Notes: generated by a model not told the origin, from the sequence alone. A stretch of 64,000 bases of DNA from Scalesia atractyloides (GCA_947069175.1 CAMTDV010000013.1:26477857-26541856), one strand, 5' to 3'. Positions 10,640 to 23,205 are shown, numbered from the stretch's first letter. Program-made: numbers and translations.

Positions 10640-13349
10640 AATGGTATAAATCCCTCAATATTATGGAAATGTTAAAGGATATGTATGTATCCTAACATGA
10701 AACCATTTAGTATTTTGAAATTCATACATCGTCTAAATGGTCATCAAATTTACAACTTGAAGTTGTGTGTAGCTTAGCTAATGAGATAGCAAGCATATTA
10801 TCATATTTATGGTGGTTATAACATTGAATTTAGTATCCATGTTACTAATGGTTATTGGAATAAGTATTGAACTTTCTAAATGCTTAAGACACAAATTGCT
10901 TTTATTGAAGACGATGATCAAACGTCTACTAATTGATTGCAAAACCAATAATCAAGAGAGCAAAAGTTCATATTTGAGCACATGTGATTTTACATGCGGT
11001 AACATTATTTCACTTTAAGCCAACATGTTGTAATAGTTTCTCCCCATTATAGTTGGTTTTGGTCAGGAACCAAACATTTCTCATCAAACTTTTTATTGTG
11101 CGGTATATATTGGAATTGATCTACCACAACGCACAAAGATTGAAACTCAAATGATGTTGGGAATATATGTTGGGTGAAAATACTATTTATGATTACATAC
11201 TTAGAGCAATTAATGAGAGATTTATTTATGGCTCGTTAGTTCTTACTTTAAGTAAATTAACATTTTCAACATTCGGGGGAGATTAATGGCAGTTGAAAAT
11301 GAATGGGTATGCATGAATTATCATTGATCCTCAAACCAAATTGTGTGAACAAGAAGTTCAAAAGATAATTCGTTACCTAGATTAAAGAATCAATCACCAA
11401 ACATGTTAACTGACCTAAATACAGTGACTAAGTAAGTCACGTAGTCAACTGCTAATACTAAGTTAATTGTCCTATTAGGGCAAACCATATATTAATGAGT
11501 CTCCGCCTGAAGCATGGTAGACTAGTCGATTCCAAGAAAATAAAAATTCCTCGAAAATTGGAGCAAGTAATGAAGAAGATGGTCAAGTCGAGGTTATAGT
11601 TAAAAAATGTTTCTTGAAGAGACATTAGACATGATGGTTCTGGAAGAACGTCAGGTACCTGAAAATAAAGAGCTATTAGTAAATTATATCATGTCTAGAA
11701 GTGTATGAAATCGAAACAAAATCGACGTTGTTATACTTTTGTATATATAGCGCTTGAAAAGATGAAATGATGAGGATCAAGATTTAAAATCTGCCTATGA
11801 ATAAATACAAAGAAATGATTAGCCAAAATGGAACGACACAAATGAGGCAGAGTTGAATTCTCTATTGAAATGGAAAGCTCACGGGCCAGTAGTCCATAAA
11901 AAAGTTGTAAAATATTTAATATAATTAGGTCTTTTATGTGGATCAACAATTGATGGCACAAGGATTTCGCAAAGACCTATGATTAATTATGAGGAGACGT
12001 ATTCTCCAGTGGTGGATGTAATAGCTTTCCAGTATTTAATTAGTCTGGTAATATAAAGAGAGAATTGATATGCGTTTTATAAATGTTATGTATCATTTAG
12101 ATACTAAAGTTTATATGCAAGTCCTTGAAGGATTTAAATTATGTAATTCATGTAAAGTAAGTTCTCGAGCACAATGTGATCGTTGTATACAGATTCATTT
12201 TTGAATACGATTGAAATCCTGATGAGTTTCTTAAAGCAATTGAGTTCTTTAAAGGTGAATCAAAACATCTTAACGATGTAATTCTTGTGCACCAATAAAC
12301 ATACATTGAAAACTTGTACTCAGTGATTGTAATATCTCAATAAATAGTGTACACGCATGGTACAATATGGATTTTGGAGATAAAAGCAAGTGTTCATGAC
12401 ACTTTTACATGATATAGATATCTATGTGTTAAATGGGCAAATTAACATAGCAAAACTCCTGAAAAGTGAAAGTACATGCATATATGGATAAGATGGAACG
12501 AATTCCCTCATGGATTGATAATGCTAGAAGCATTGATGTCAAAACCTCAAGAACATACTATATGAAGTTGACAAAATATGTGTGGACTAAAATAGTCGAG
12601 TCAAATATGATATAATTGACTCACCAGTGAGCTCGAAAATGAGAAATACATATGGTGAAGTTGGTCCATTTGTTTTCATAACGATATGAGGTTTACAAGT
12701 ATTGCAATATATGTTGATGATGTCATTGAATCTCCCGAAGAAAAAAAAGAGCTCAAATATTTAAGGAAGAATTTGCAAATGAAATATAATATTGCAAATT
12801 TATGGCTCGATATGTAGGACATACGCTTATATTATAATCCATCAATCATAATACATCTAAAAAATGTTGGACATTTTCATATGGACAAAGCTTTTTGTAT
12901 AAGTACATTTAATGATGTTTTTTATCATCTTCTATCAAAGAAGCAAAGATCCTTGGTCATGAAGTACCATAATTCAATACAAATTGTATTAATATATCTT
13001 GCTAGCTATACACGAACATATACCATTAAATTTATTGACAAGATTTAACTCGTGTACGACGAGGAGATAGTGTAATGAGTAAAACATTTATTTTCTATAC
13101 TCTTAAGGTACGAAAGGTATGGGTTCATATTTTACTAACCCATCAACAAGTTTGGTTAGTTTTGTAAATGCAGGGATTATAACAAAACATATTCATGGAT
13201 CTTATGGTATTTACTTACAAGAGGAGGTAATTAAAGTTTTACATGAAGATCATACATCAAGTTCATTAATAGATTGCAAATCAAGCGACAAATCACTCAC
13301 TACAAAGTTTTTCAACAACTTTCATAGAAGATTGGCACTTGTTACTTGA
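10344..13349 (+). pseudogene. Copia pol remnant (pre-integrase, integrase C-terminus, RT, RNase H)
   Basis: Broken similarity runs in the order expected for Ty1/copia pol. First comes the pre-integrase motif (about 10374 and 10521). The integrase C-terminal region (11070-11180) includes GQEPNISH, LPQRTKIETQ and MLGIYVG. The RT N-terminal part (11955-12150) includes AQGF, TYSPVVDVIAFQYLISL and the EGFK-like end. The RT active-site box IAIYVDDVI lies at 12703-12729. The RNase H side (12860-13349) includes HFHMDKAF and the final SSDKSLTTKFF stretch. Stops and frameshifts occur throughout, so no product is possible. The element's gag is not recognisable. The IN-RT-RNH order and the YVDD box identify copia rather than gypsy. 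Confidence 0.85.
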
Positions 13350-13389
13350 AATGATACATATTATATTGAGGGGGAATTTTACATAAGTT

Positions 13390-13570
13390 GCACTCTTTAC
13401 CCTTCACTAAGTTTTATCCAATTGGATTTTCTTAGTAAGGTTTTTTTTGAGACAACGCACCTGATCTAGAAGTATCCGGGGGAGACAATACGCGTTGCAC
13501 TCTTTTTCCCTTAGCTGAGGTTTTGTCCCATTGGGTTTTCCTAGCAAGGTTTTTAATGAGGCAACATCAT
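13390..13570 (+). repeat. Duplicated copia 3' untranslated hairpin motif
   Basis: Two related copies, at about 13388-13456 and 13495-13566, of tgcactctttttccctt ... ttttgtcccattgggtttt ... aaggtttttaatgaggca. This motif is conserved before the polypurine tract in many plant copia elements. The arms (cttcactaag with cttagtaag, and its equivalent) can pair. Confidence 0.7.
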
Positions 13571-13619
13571 TAAGCGTATTAAAGAATACTATTCCATCAT
13601 GTGGATAGTCAAGGGGGAG

Positions 13620-13891
13620 TGTTATGAATGCATCCATTATGTAGTGACTTTCCACATGTATAACCCCTATCTATGAATGCATCCATTATGTAGTGACTTT
13701 TCACATGTATAACCCCTTTCTCTTATTTACTATTATACTAATGTGAGTGCCTACATATAATGGCATTTGTATATGATGCTATATCAATGAATAAGAATTC
13801 TCCATGTTCTATTCTCTATATGATTTCATAGTCTAGCTCTCATGTTTATATACATATATATTAGTTGTTAATAGAACGTTGTTTCACAACA
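13620..13891 (+). repeat. 3' LTR of the 7560 copia element
   Basis: A 272-bp LTR directly after the purine tract, followed by target repeat gtcct. Eleven substitutions and no indels relative to the 5' LTR. Confidence 0.95.
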
Positions 13892-13896
13892 GTCCT

Positions 13897-14031
13897 ATGT
13901 ATTTGATATAAGATACTCAGTATCAATAAGAATTATCTCATTCTCCATATTTCTTTCTCCACATGATCTATGATCTATGTTCTCATGTTTATCGTGTATA
14001 CTAATTGCTAATAAACCGTTGTTTTACAACA
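13897..14031 (+). mobile_element. Right part of the interrupted copia solo LTR
   Basis: It resumes the LTR broken at 7559 and ends gttgttttacaaca, parallel to the nested element's gttgtttcacaaca. The next five bases, agaat (14032-14036), repeat the five before 7462. The two matched target repeats establish both the outer LTR and the nesting order. Confidence 0.8.
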
Positions 14032-14036
14032 AGAAT

Positions 14037-15118
14037 GTAAATATTAATTCGATTCCAGCTTTTCATGTCCCAATTTTGACGTCCACTATTTGAAAAGTCT
14101 AAAACTTTATGCTTACTCTCTCTAAATTCTGTCTCCGGCGGCGGCAACCAAACGCTACACAACCACCACTGCCGACAACCAAGAAGGACACCACCATCAT
14201 CTTTCCACTCCGATCTTATCTCCGCCAGCATACGGCGTTACTACCTGAATCGTATACCAACGGTGGACATCATTAGTCACTGGAAAAGCAGCATAAAGAA
14301 CCTATCTGGAACCTAGATCAACCGGAAAACCGGTTTCCCCTCCTCAGTCCAAATCCATGCTATCAGGTCTACATAGAGACATGTAGACCCGTCGTTTGCT
14401 TCATCTGAAGGTTTTGGTACCTGGACTACAAAACTTTTCACCACTGAAGATGATTTTTACACATGAACCACCGCCGTATACAATCGTCGCTATTCACAGT
14501 CAGTGACAATCGATGGAATGAGGGGTCCTGGCTGATTAGATTTCCGATGATGTAAGGTTAAAGATCTAGATAAGATGAAGGGGGGCGGCGGTCGATTTAT
14601 GGCCTAGTGGTGGCTGGGCTTTGCCGCCATGGTTGAGTCTTTTCCGGCGTGATTATGAGAAAAGTATGAAGGAGGCACCAAAGTAAAACGCTTTCAAAAG
14701 TCAGGTGACAAAAACTCAGGAAGGCCACATCAGTCTTTCTCGTGATGTTATCAATACGAACTAACAGTTATAAACAATATTAACAACTAATTCATGAATA
14801 AAAAAAAAGCTAACATTGGATTGCAATGTTCAACTTATGGGCTTCAAAAGCATAGAATTACTGGGTTGTTGGGCTGGAAATTTGTTAAGCCTGAGCCCAC
14901 CAAAAAAATCGATCAGTTTTGAGGCCCAGAGATAGGCTTGAGTGGGGGAACAATGAAAAAAGAGAAGAAGAAACAACTGGACGCATAATTAGTAACTTTG
15001 GCTGAGAATCTTTGACCGCTGTAATTCGAGATCGAGAGGAGCAATTCAGAATTTTGGGAATTAATTTTGATTTAGTACTGTTTAGACTTAATTGTTTTAG
15101 CAATCATGTTTGATTAGA
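14037..15118. other. No gene seen; one GC-richer stretch
   Basis: 14100-14700 has repeated ccgccg/ggcggc words and CG content like a plant 5' exon or a transposon-captured fragment. No frame stays open with recognisable similarity. Confidence 0.4.
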
Positions 15119-15128
15119 CTTTTATAGT

Positions 15129-15453
15129 GTTTTTTTGAACGGCCAACTAAATCATCGGATAAGTATCCTAGGATGCCCTCAATCGAGCAAATGCATTCTC
15201 TCCTCCATAACGTTCAGAGTTGGATGTATACTCGAGCCACCAAGCCACCAATTCCAGAGAAAACCCGCCGCCCGAAAGCCCACTGCGTTAAAACCCGGTT
15301 TGGCTCGGTTTTGAACTGGCGACCTCCATAGAGGCTTAGTTCTAAACTTCACTGCCACCACCAATGTCCTTCAAAGTAATGCTAGTAGGAGTTGAACTTG
15401 GGACCTTTAGGAGAGAAACCAAGTGACTAACCATTAGACCAACTTGTTAGGAT
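15129..15453 (-). mobile_element. tRNA-derived SINE, minus strand
   Basis: About 325 bp between perfect 10-bp target repeats cttttatagt (15119-15128 and 15454-15463). Read on the minus strand, the head has a box A-like ttggtctaatggttagtca and, about 40 bp later, a box B-like gttcaactcc, the RNA polymerase III internal promoter of tRNA-derived SINEs. The 3' end, gttggccgttc, is followed by seven A. The element has no coding capacity and would depend on LINE enzymes in trans. Confidence 0.85.
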
Positions 15454-15463
15454 CTTTTATAGT

Positions 15464-18400
15464 TTTGACATCGGGGTTTGTTTTCTTTGTTTTGGTTCAT
15501 AAACTTATGTGAACCCAGCACGTTCGATCCAATTATTTTAATGGTTTGTTTTGTGATTTTTGTTTTTATATGGATTCAAGCGGAAATTATTAGATTGTTA
15601 GTAAACTTGATCAACTTATTAATTTTTCTAATAAAGTTCAATCAATTTTAAATTTTTTATACTAGGAACAAAATAATATTTTGAGTTTGTCTATGAACCC
15701 AAACTATTATAGAATCATATAATATAATTTAACATTGCGAATGGCGGGTGTGTTTGATTATAATCAATACTTCTATCACGCAACCCGCACACAAGATCCG
15801 AATGGCGTGTGGGTTGGCTCTAATGAACGAACAACGTTTGGTTAGACATTAGATGGAGTGGACGTCCAAACTACTCAACATTTAGTATCGATACAAACTA
15901 TTATTTAAAAAGGATCATTGCACCGTGACCGTTAATGATCGTAAATCGAACCGAATCAAGAAAATGCCCTGGTGTTGAAATTAGTTTTTAAGATCTGAAT
16001 TTTCCAACCACGTTAATTAGCTTTTTTTAATCTAAAAAAATTAAAACTATCTTTGCATTCTAGTTAAATTAACCCCCCTCCCTTTTAAAACAACTGTATC
16101 CGTGTCTAAAACGTTTTGGTATAATCTAGTTAATCTGTATTCCTGTGGACACGAACTTAACTTCTATTTAATACTATTTTTAATGCGTCAAGTAGGTGTA
16201 TTTTATATTTATTTGCTGGATTACACATTAAATATTTGTGCTTCATATTTTTTTTGTAAATAGGCATTTAAATTTGTTATTTTGTCTAAGTTATCGGGCA
16301 AATATTGGGAAATAAAAATAAATTGTATTTGATCTTTGCTGAGTGTATTCAACGGATGCAAAAAAAGGTATGTAATGAAAGTAAATAATTAATTGAAAAT
16401 ATACTTAAACAATTACTTTTTCAATTATTGGATTTTCCAACAATTAAATCCTCTTTAGTAAATTACTAAATGTTATACTTATATGTTATTCTTTTGTTAT
16501 TTAACTCTATATATTGTTTTTAGAAAATTACCTTTTCTTCTAAATAGTTATTATATTTTTTATATATTTCTACTTAAATAGAACAAGGGGGTTATTACGT
16601 ACGCTACAAGAGTTCGATTTTAAATAGATTAAAAATAATTGTATCACCTATCAATTGTGGTGGTCGGTAAAAAGTGTCGTCACCACAACTTTAACATATA
16701 TACCCTCATCTCTTTGTCACCCTTTACTTACGATTTTTAATTACAACATAACATGTTTTTATTGCGTTTCGATGTGCATACGCGGCCCACGTCAAAGAAC
16801 CAAATACATGTACATATCACTTTGCTCATATCATAACTTTATTTTTTGAGTTCTTTTTTATATGTGCCAGTACCACGGCAAAAACAATTATTATGAATAA
16901 CCAACTTAAGCCCACGTTGCGAAACACCGGTAACAATACTAGTTGTGAATATAAAAACCAAATTTATTTCGGACCCATGCCCTGGATGTACGATAAAAAA
17001 ATTCTCCGTTTTATAAATGTTTGATAAAAAAGGGACACTCCTAAACTTTTGTTCTAAATCCGCTACTGTTGTTTTAATGTTTTCTGTAACTTCTCTAACT
17101 TTTACGTATTTTACAAAGTTAACTCTAAATATTTACATTCTTTTGTACATTCTTGGAAGAGAATTTTTTTAAAGTTATTGTATGCTATCCTACAAATGCA
17201 TGTTCTATGAAATGCATACATGTCTATCTAGAAGGGGCGTATTTAAGGATGTGAAGGATGAACAACCGTACAGTACCCATGTTACAGAAAGGGCCTAAAT
17301 TTATTTTCTTGTTTAGGAACCGTAACTCTAATTAAAAATATTAATCTAGTAGTAATTTCATGTTTTAAAAGATTTCCCATAAGTTAATAACCATCTAGCA
17401 TCAGCTAATTAATCAACTAATCCTTTAACCCATCGTCTCAAATACCCAATACCTCTTTGGCCCTTTTAAACACCTAATAAACAATTAACTATTCAACAAT
17501 TGAAATTGAAGAAGAATTGAGATTGACGGCTGATGGACTGTGTATAACCGATAAAGCAATTTACGCCATGATTTGTTATAAATTTACGACATACTCCTCG
17601 ACCCGAACCCTATTCACCTTCCAAACTCCTCTGATTCACTCCGTTCTGCACCTGCATTCAACCGGAGCTCGCCGGAATCTGTTCGTTCTCGTCGGAGTCC
17701 TTTATAACGTAACCCGTAGGTTATTTTACACCTTCTGTTCAGTTTTTATTGGGGATCAAAACCCTAAACTTATGTCAATGATTGTCGAATATGTTGATCG
17801 AATTTGGGATTAAAAGGGGGTAGGGTTCTAGTTGGGTTTTGATGTGGGAAGAGATAAACCGCAGGACTGTTTAAATGTTTCGGAATACAAACATCAACAT
17901 AAAAAGGGCCTGGTCTGGCGGTAGTCCTTAATATTTGTTAAAACCTGCTCTGTTGTTTTACAAAACAGCTGATTTATCCAATTTATTCTTTATGAAAATT
18001 AGATTAGATTATACTATAAACCATAACTGCTTTCTTAGTAAAACCTAATTGTTTTATAGAATTTAATCTACAACTTTTACTTTAAATAGATATACTAACT
18101 CTTTATTTTAATCAAATCAGAAAAGGTATTTTATTTTAAAAATTAAGTTTACCAAATTAGTTTTATAAAGTATAACAGACTTATATTTATCAAATAAATT
18201 TCACACTTTAGTTGTTCATAAATTTTCGCTTGGTAAATATCTATTTTCGCAAAGGTATATAGTCGGGAAATCTCCTAACCTTCCAAGTGATAATTATCTC
18301 TAATTTCATCCGGATCTTTCAAGATCTAGAAAACCATGGTAAAACAAGATGTACTTTACGAATGAAATTAAAGGGTTCACAAAATAATTAATTAAGTATT

Positions 18401-18599
18401 CGCGCTAAAAATTAATATCCTAGGTTATACACAAAACCCTCCAAATCCTAGGATTTAAAGTTTTCTATGTTTTGTTGATTGGGTAGCACTTTTGTATTAT
18501 ATATCTTTCGGTTAAATTCTACCATTTGGAGTTCTCATTTCCATGCGGTTAATCCCAGTATCATTATATGCAAACAATGAGTAGATTTTTCTTAGTTCT
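15464..18599. other. No confident gene; AT-rich DNA
   Basis: Mostly AT-rich with no similarity I recognise. A 98-codon ORF at 17517-17813 (+) has GC-richer, exon-like composition after a T/A-rich stretch, but no domain, and its start is not well supported. It could be an old 5' exon or chance. Confidence 0.4.
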
Positions 18600-19880
18600 C
18601 CTTTTTTACAATTTTAATGTTTTGGGATGTGTCATTTTTTACTTATCTCATTGTATCATTTATTTCAAGTTATTTCCTTTATCAAATACATGCAAATAAT
18701 CAATGTGTAATTATGTGGTAGTTGTATTTGTTTGATTATTCGTTTAATGTTTTGTGTCGTTAATCATTCATGCACATGGATCCATAGGCTGACCGGTTCT
18801 CCATTACCATGGGTTGTAGTTTGGTATCGTTACAACATAAGATTCGTTTGTCTGTGAGCTTAAGTCTCGCATTTATCATAGTTTTGCATCATCACATTAT
18901 CATATTGTTAGGATTGTGGATTATTTAGTATTGAAGCTATTGATCACTTATTGAACTGCATGTTAAACCTTTTAAAATAAACAAACAAAAATCGCTTTAT
19001 TTAAATATTAAATTTACTCACCAACTTATGTTGAGTCAAAATATTTTTACACATGATATAGGTGAATAGGTTTGATATTTGAAGACGAGGACACGTAGGG
19101 GTATGCCTTAGAAAAATGACCGGCTTTTTATTTATGTTTATGTTTTGTTTCATTTGGATTATCTTAATACTTGTTGGTTTCGTGACATTTCTTAATTCGG
19201 ATATGAATAATATTTAACTTTTAATTAGTTGTCATGAGTTGTGATCACTTAATCTACTGCAGGTCGAGGTGTGACCGATTGATATAAGTGTCAATGACTA
19301 TAAGGATTTATGTGTTCTAGCTTATGATTAATATCTACTCTTGCATGCTTTTAAACTTTCAAACGTTACACATAAACCAACGTGCACACCCTAACTGTTA
19401 TATGCTCTAAGAGTTACGTGCCATACAAATATGTGATAATTTATATATACATAAAGTATATTTAATATTTCACACCACACATGTTACACGATATAAATAT
19501 TAAAACTTATAATACCCTTATTATAAGTTTTCAAACTATTTAAATCATTCAAAACATTTCAATTATCGTCAAATTCTTTTATTTAATTTTGAGTTTGATT
19601 TTCAAAATTTTCAGTCTGGTCAAAGTGAGTTTATGTGACAGACATGTATTAACTAGAAGGGTTAAGTACCGTAGTCGGACGTCCTGTCTAGGCTGACATT
19701 CGTATAAATTTCAATCATGGGGGGACCGGTTTGCTTACTTGGGGACAAACGATGAGAGTCCGACAACCTATTAGGCCAAAGCACGTCACACTAAACGTCA
19801 CGTGAAACAACAACACATTGATACGTCCACGTATCCATCCATGGATACCCTCCGATGCTATTTCATTTCACATCATCTCG
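18600..19880 (+). mobile_element. Remnant of a gypsy LTR and leader
   Basis: Three landmarks match better-preserved gypsy pieces in this window. The first is tactcaccaacttatgttga (19015-19035), followed by a catgatataggtga word, also found reversed in the LTR at 62916-64000. The second is aggtgtgaccgattgatat (19266-19284), where other elements have the LTR end and the tggtatcagagc primer site. The third is gacatgtattaactagaagg to ctattaggccaaagcacg (about 19640-19790), as in the leaders at 34460 and 47260. The left edge is uncertain, and there is no second LTR or coding region. Confidence 0.6.
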
Positions 19881-20334
19881 AGTTTCTCTATGTTTCACGA
19901 TTTCTCTTTGGGTTTAGTGTATGTTGATGGGTTAATATATACAAACCATACAAAAGCTCGGTAATTGCTAAGGCCCAAGTGATTACGAAAGTGACATGTG
20001 GAAGGCATACCAAGCCCAATAGTGTGCCAAACTGTATCCTTGTTATGCTTTCAGGATATATAGCTTTTTCGCCGTCTTTAAAACTATTCTTAGATTGCGG
20101 TGCCATTCAAGAAAGCTGGTGTTATTTAGTTTTTCCTTTTCAAGTATAGACTTGAAATGAAGGAGTTGTTTTCGTTAGACATCTGTTACATAAGTAAAGA
20201 GATTTTAATTAGTATTTTCAATGTATATTTTCTTATTTAATTAGTGACCCATTTAGAATAATTAGAAACATAAATGAGAATCTAGCTACAATTTGTAAAG
20301 GCAGTTGTGACATGCATTTTAATAAGTGACTATG

Positions 20335-20647
20335 CAGACTGACAACGGTGTCAATTGTGAGAATTGCATAACTCTCAAGTATGAGGCCACTAAGACAACT
20401 CTTGTTTACGAATTGATACGTTTAGCCTCATCTATGTCGACTTTTTACATTCGAGACAACCGGAGCATGCGATGAGAAATTAAAACGTAATAGTCTTCCT
20501 AAAAGAGGTGCTTGTGGAAGGGCCGAATGTGTCAACAAAACCCTTGCACCTTGGAAAGATAAGCTAGGCATCAAGTATGGTGTTGTGGCTCCAAACACCG
20601 ATGATTCGCTTTATGTTACAAATGTAACTTATGATAGGATGGCATAA
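20335..20647 (+). pseudogene. Unidentified coding remnant with one frameshift
   Basis: Two overlapping frames read as protein-like sequence. 20335-20476 gives a stretch with C-x2-C (NGVNCENCITLKYEATKTT). From about 20452, another frame gives TTGACDEKLKR ... GACGRAECVNKTLAPW ... GVVAPNTDDSLYVTNVTYD and a stop at 20645-20647. The joined stretch is about 100 residues, cysteine-containing and charged, with codon use unlike the flanking AT-rich DNA. I do not recognise the family. No promoter or upstream exon is evident, so it is probably a last exon or a captured fragment. Confidence 0.4.
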
Positions 20648-21415
20648 ACTATTGATTTTTTAATTATGAGTTAATTTTAATATTTACCAAATAGGGTCTT
20701 AAGAGCCACTTTTAGTATATATTTAGTCACAACTGTTTAATGAACCCTTTCCATCTCTCAGGACACTTAATTTTAAATAACCTGTTAAAATCAAGTTTGT
20801 CACGACTAGGATAACCAATTAAAAGTTAATAGTTTTTAAGAACTATCAAGTTATGAGTTTTAAGAAAGTTAAAAATCTGATTTTATTCGAAAACTCTAGT
20901 GATTATTATTTATTTTAAAAACAAACTATTTATTTTACAATATAATGTTCACAAGTTGTAAAATTGACTGTGACAACAATTTGTTTTAATAAAAATTTGG
21001 TATTAGGTTAGATTATTATAACAATTTATATAAATAAAGCAACCACAATAACAAATAAAAAATATGTAAATCTTCTAGGCCAAAAAGCGTTTGATCTTGC
21101 TAGAGCCAAATAGCAAGGCCAAACCGGGTCACAGAGTCAAAACACAAAACAACACAAAATGGACCTGAATGCATCTTGTTGTCTTGAGCTACTCCCACTG
21201 ACTTCATAAAACCTATTTTCTCTTTGGACCTTTGACTTTACAATATTTCAAAATATATAAAAAATGAAAAACCCTAATCTATTACAACTTTTGAGCCACA
21301 AAGTGAGCCATAACCCCAAAACGAAACCGAAATATAATAAACAAAATACGCAATAATAGGGTCGGTCAGATTTATGTATTTCAACACAATCAAGATAAAC
21401 AGAGCAATCTTTTGG
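20648..21415. other. No gene seen
   Basis: AT-rich DNA without repeats or similarity that I can support. Confidence 0.4.
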
Positions 21416-22910
21416 TCAAATAAAATAAATAAAAAAATTAACCAAATAATTCGTTGATCTAATATAATCTAGACATGAAGTTAAAGTTTGAGACCTGTAA
21501 CTGGTTAACCGGTTCTGATTTGCATACAAGTCCAGCTGAGATTCATCAGATGAATTGGGTAAGGACTCAACCTTAACAGAGGGGGAGGGGTCTTCGTCCA
21601 ACATGCGCAAGAGCACTTTGCTCTCCTAATATCGTCCACCGTAAATGACGCGCAACAAGGAAGGTTAGGAAGGCACTCCACTTTCCTGATCAATACCCGA
21701 CTGAGACTATGAAGGCTTTACAACTTTCTTCATTTAGGGAATAGCGCACATGGATCAATCACGCAGTTCTGCAGCGTCCTCCAACTTGTTGTACGCTTCC
21801 TTTCACTTTCTATATTGGACATGAAGATTTTAACCGTGGCTCTGATACCATTGTTGGGATTGAGTGGTATTTTTCAAGTTTAATTTTAATCAAAACGGGT
21901 TTGACAAAATTGTAACTAATTAGATTTGTGATTAAAGAACGCAACGGATATAAAAATTAATAAATACCAGTATTGAACCCGACAGGTTCAAGGTTACAAT
22001 CCAACAAATATGGATTAAAAGTTAATCGAGTGGTGACATTTAATAAAGGCTGCGGCGGCGGCTGCCTTGGCCTTTGGCCGGTTGATCTTGCAAAAGCAAA
22101 AAAGAGGGAGAGGGCACACTTTTTGTTGTGATGGCTGACTTGTTTTCTATAAGTTAATGATCTAGCATGACCCTATTATGCGAAAGACATTCACCAAGGT
22201 TCACACGAAGCATTAAACAACTTTTAAGCAAATCTAAGCATGCGTATACAGCAAATCAATAAGCAAGTTGGCTACTTTAACATAAATAATCCATAATTAA
22301 CAAGCATCCATAATAAAAATCAAAACTTTAACAAACCGTTCATCTCAATCTAGGTAGTACAAGGTTTCTAGCCAGACATCATATTCAATAAACGTAAAAC
22401 GAAAGTATTTATGAAGAAACAAAACATGACTACGAATTAAAAGTGAAGAACAAGTAAACCCGTATGATAAAATCACGAGCCCAACGATCCTAGTACTTCC
22501 AACTTTCAACCGATGCTTCTTCTCCTTCGAAAACGCTCCTAAAACTTCAATTTTCGCCCAAGATATCTCCAATTCGTAATTAGGGTTAAACATCATGAAA
22601 GATATGTATTTTTGTGTTTTCATGCAATACAAAGCTCCAACAATCAAATCTTCTCCGTAAACAGGCCCGTCGCGTCACGCGGAGGGTATCTGGTATTGGC
22701 TCCGCGTAGCGTGGTGTCTCATTTATTTTTTTTTATTTGGTTTTCATACCTTCACGTGACGCGAAGGTAATCTTCTTCATGCTCGCGTGACGCGACGTGT
22801 GCCTTTTCCAACTTTTCTTTGTTTCTTCGGTTCACGCTCAGCTGTGCTTATCTCGGTGCTCGGTTTTTCTTCTCGTTGAGCTTATTTTCCGCACTTTTCA
22901 GCATCAAAGA
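21416..22910 (-). mobile_element. 5' part of a minus-strand LTR element (LTR, PBS, leader)
   Basis: On the minus strand an LTR ends aatcccaaca at 21852, one base before a perfect tggtatcagagcc primer-binding site (21838-21850), complementary to initiator tRNA-Met. The leader then runs towards 21416 without a gag that I can recognise. The LTR extends right from 21852; its far end is not certain (around 22900). It contains CpG-rich words (cgcgtcacgcgg, cgcgtgacgcga) near 22668-22795. No 3' LTR was found, so the element is truncated or interrupted. Confidence 0.65.
21838..21850 (-). promoter_or_regulatory. tRNA-iMet primer-binding site
   Basis: The plus strand reads ggctctgatacca, the reverse complement of the tggtatcagagcc site that primes reverse transcription in many plant LTR elements. 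Confidence 0.85.
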
Positions 22911-23024
22911 CCTGCAAATCACAAACCTGTCAGTAGTAACTAATTCTAACTAAAGACGACACAAACTGACACGAAAATTATACAAACTTTACACGGAAAA
23001 CATATGTATTTTTACAATACATCA

Positions 23025-23205
23025 ATATGTTTATAACATTTTCATCTATGTTTGTGCAAAAAATAGTGCCCCAACTAGCGCTGGCGTAAACAAAATATAC
23101 ATTAGGTGTAACTACCGACTCGACATTTTTTGATTTTTTTACAGATATATTTATAACACTTTCATCTACGTTTGTGCAAAAAAATAGTGGCCCAACTATC
23201 GCAGG
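23025..23205 (+). repeat. Two-copy direct repeat of about 60 bp
   Basis: Atatgtttataacattttca and the following aaaaatagtgccccaacta (about 23025-23080) recur with few changes at about 23143-23200, separated by about 60 bp of unrelated sequence. Confidence 0.75.

Larger units (their letters stand above)
7560..13891 (+). mobile_element. Complete but decayed Ty1/copia element
   Basis: Two 272-bp LTRs (7560-7831, 13620-13891), both TG...CA, are flanked by the 5-bp target repeat gtcct (7555-7559, 13892-13896). A polypurine tract (aagggggag, 13611-13619) touches the 3' LTR, and a cgttatcagcacg sequence follows the 5' LTR in the primer-binding position. I count 11 differences between the LTRs (4.0%). 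Using a commonly quoted grass rate of 1.3e-8 per site per year, that is about 1.6 million years, which is only indicative. The coding region is riddled with stops, more decayed than the LTR divergence suggests, so the master copy may already have been defective. Confidence 0.93.

Noticed and set aside
17517..17813. 98-codon ORF as a gene
   Set aside because: No domain, no homologue I recognise, and no convincing promoter or splice context; left as a remark only.
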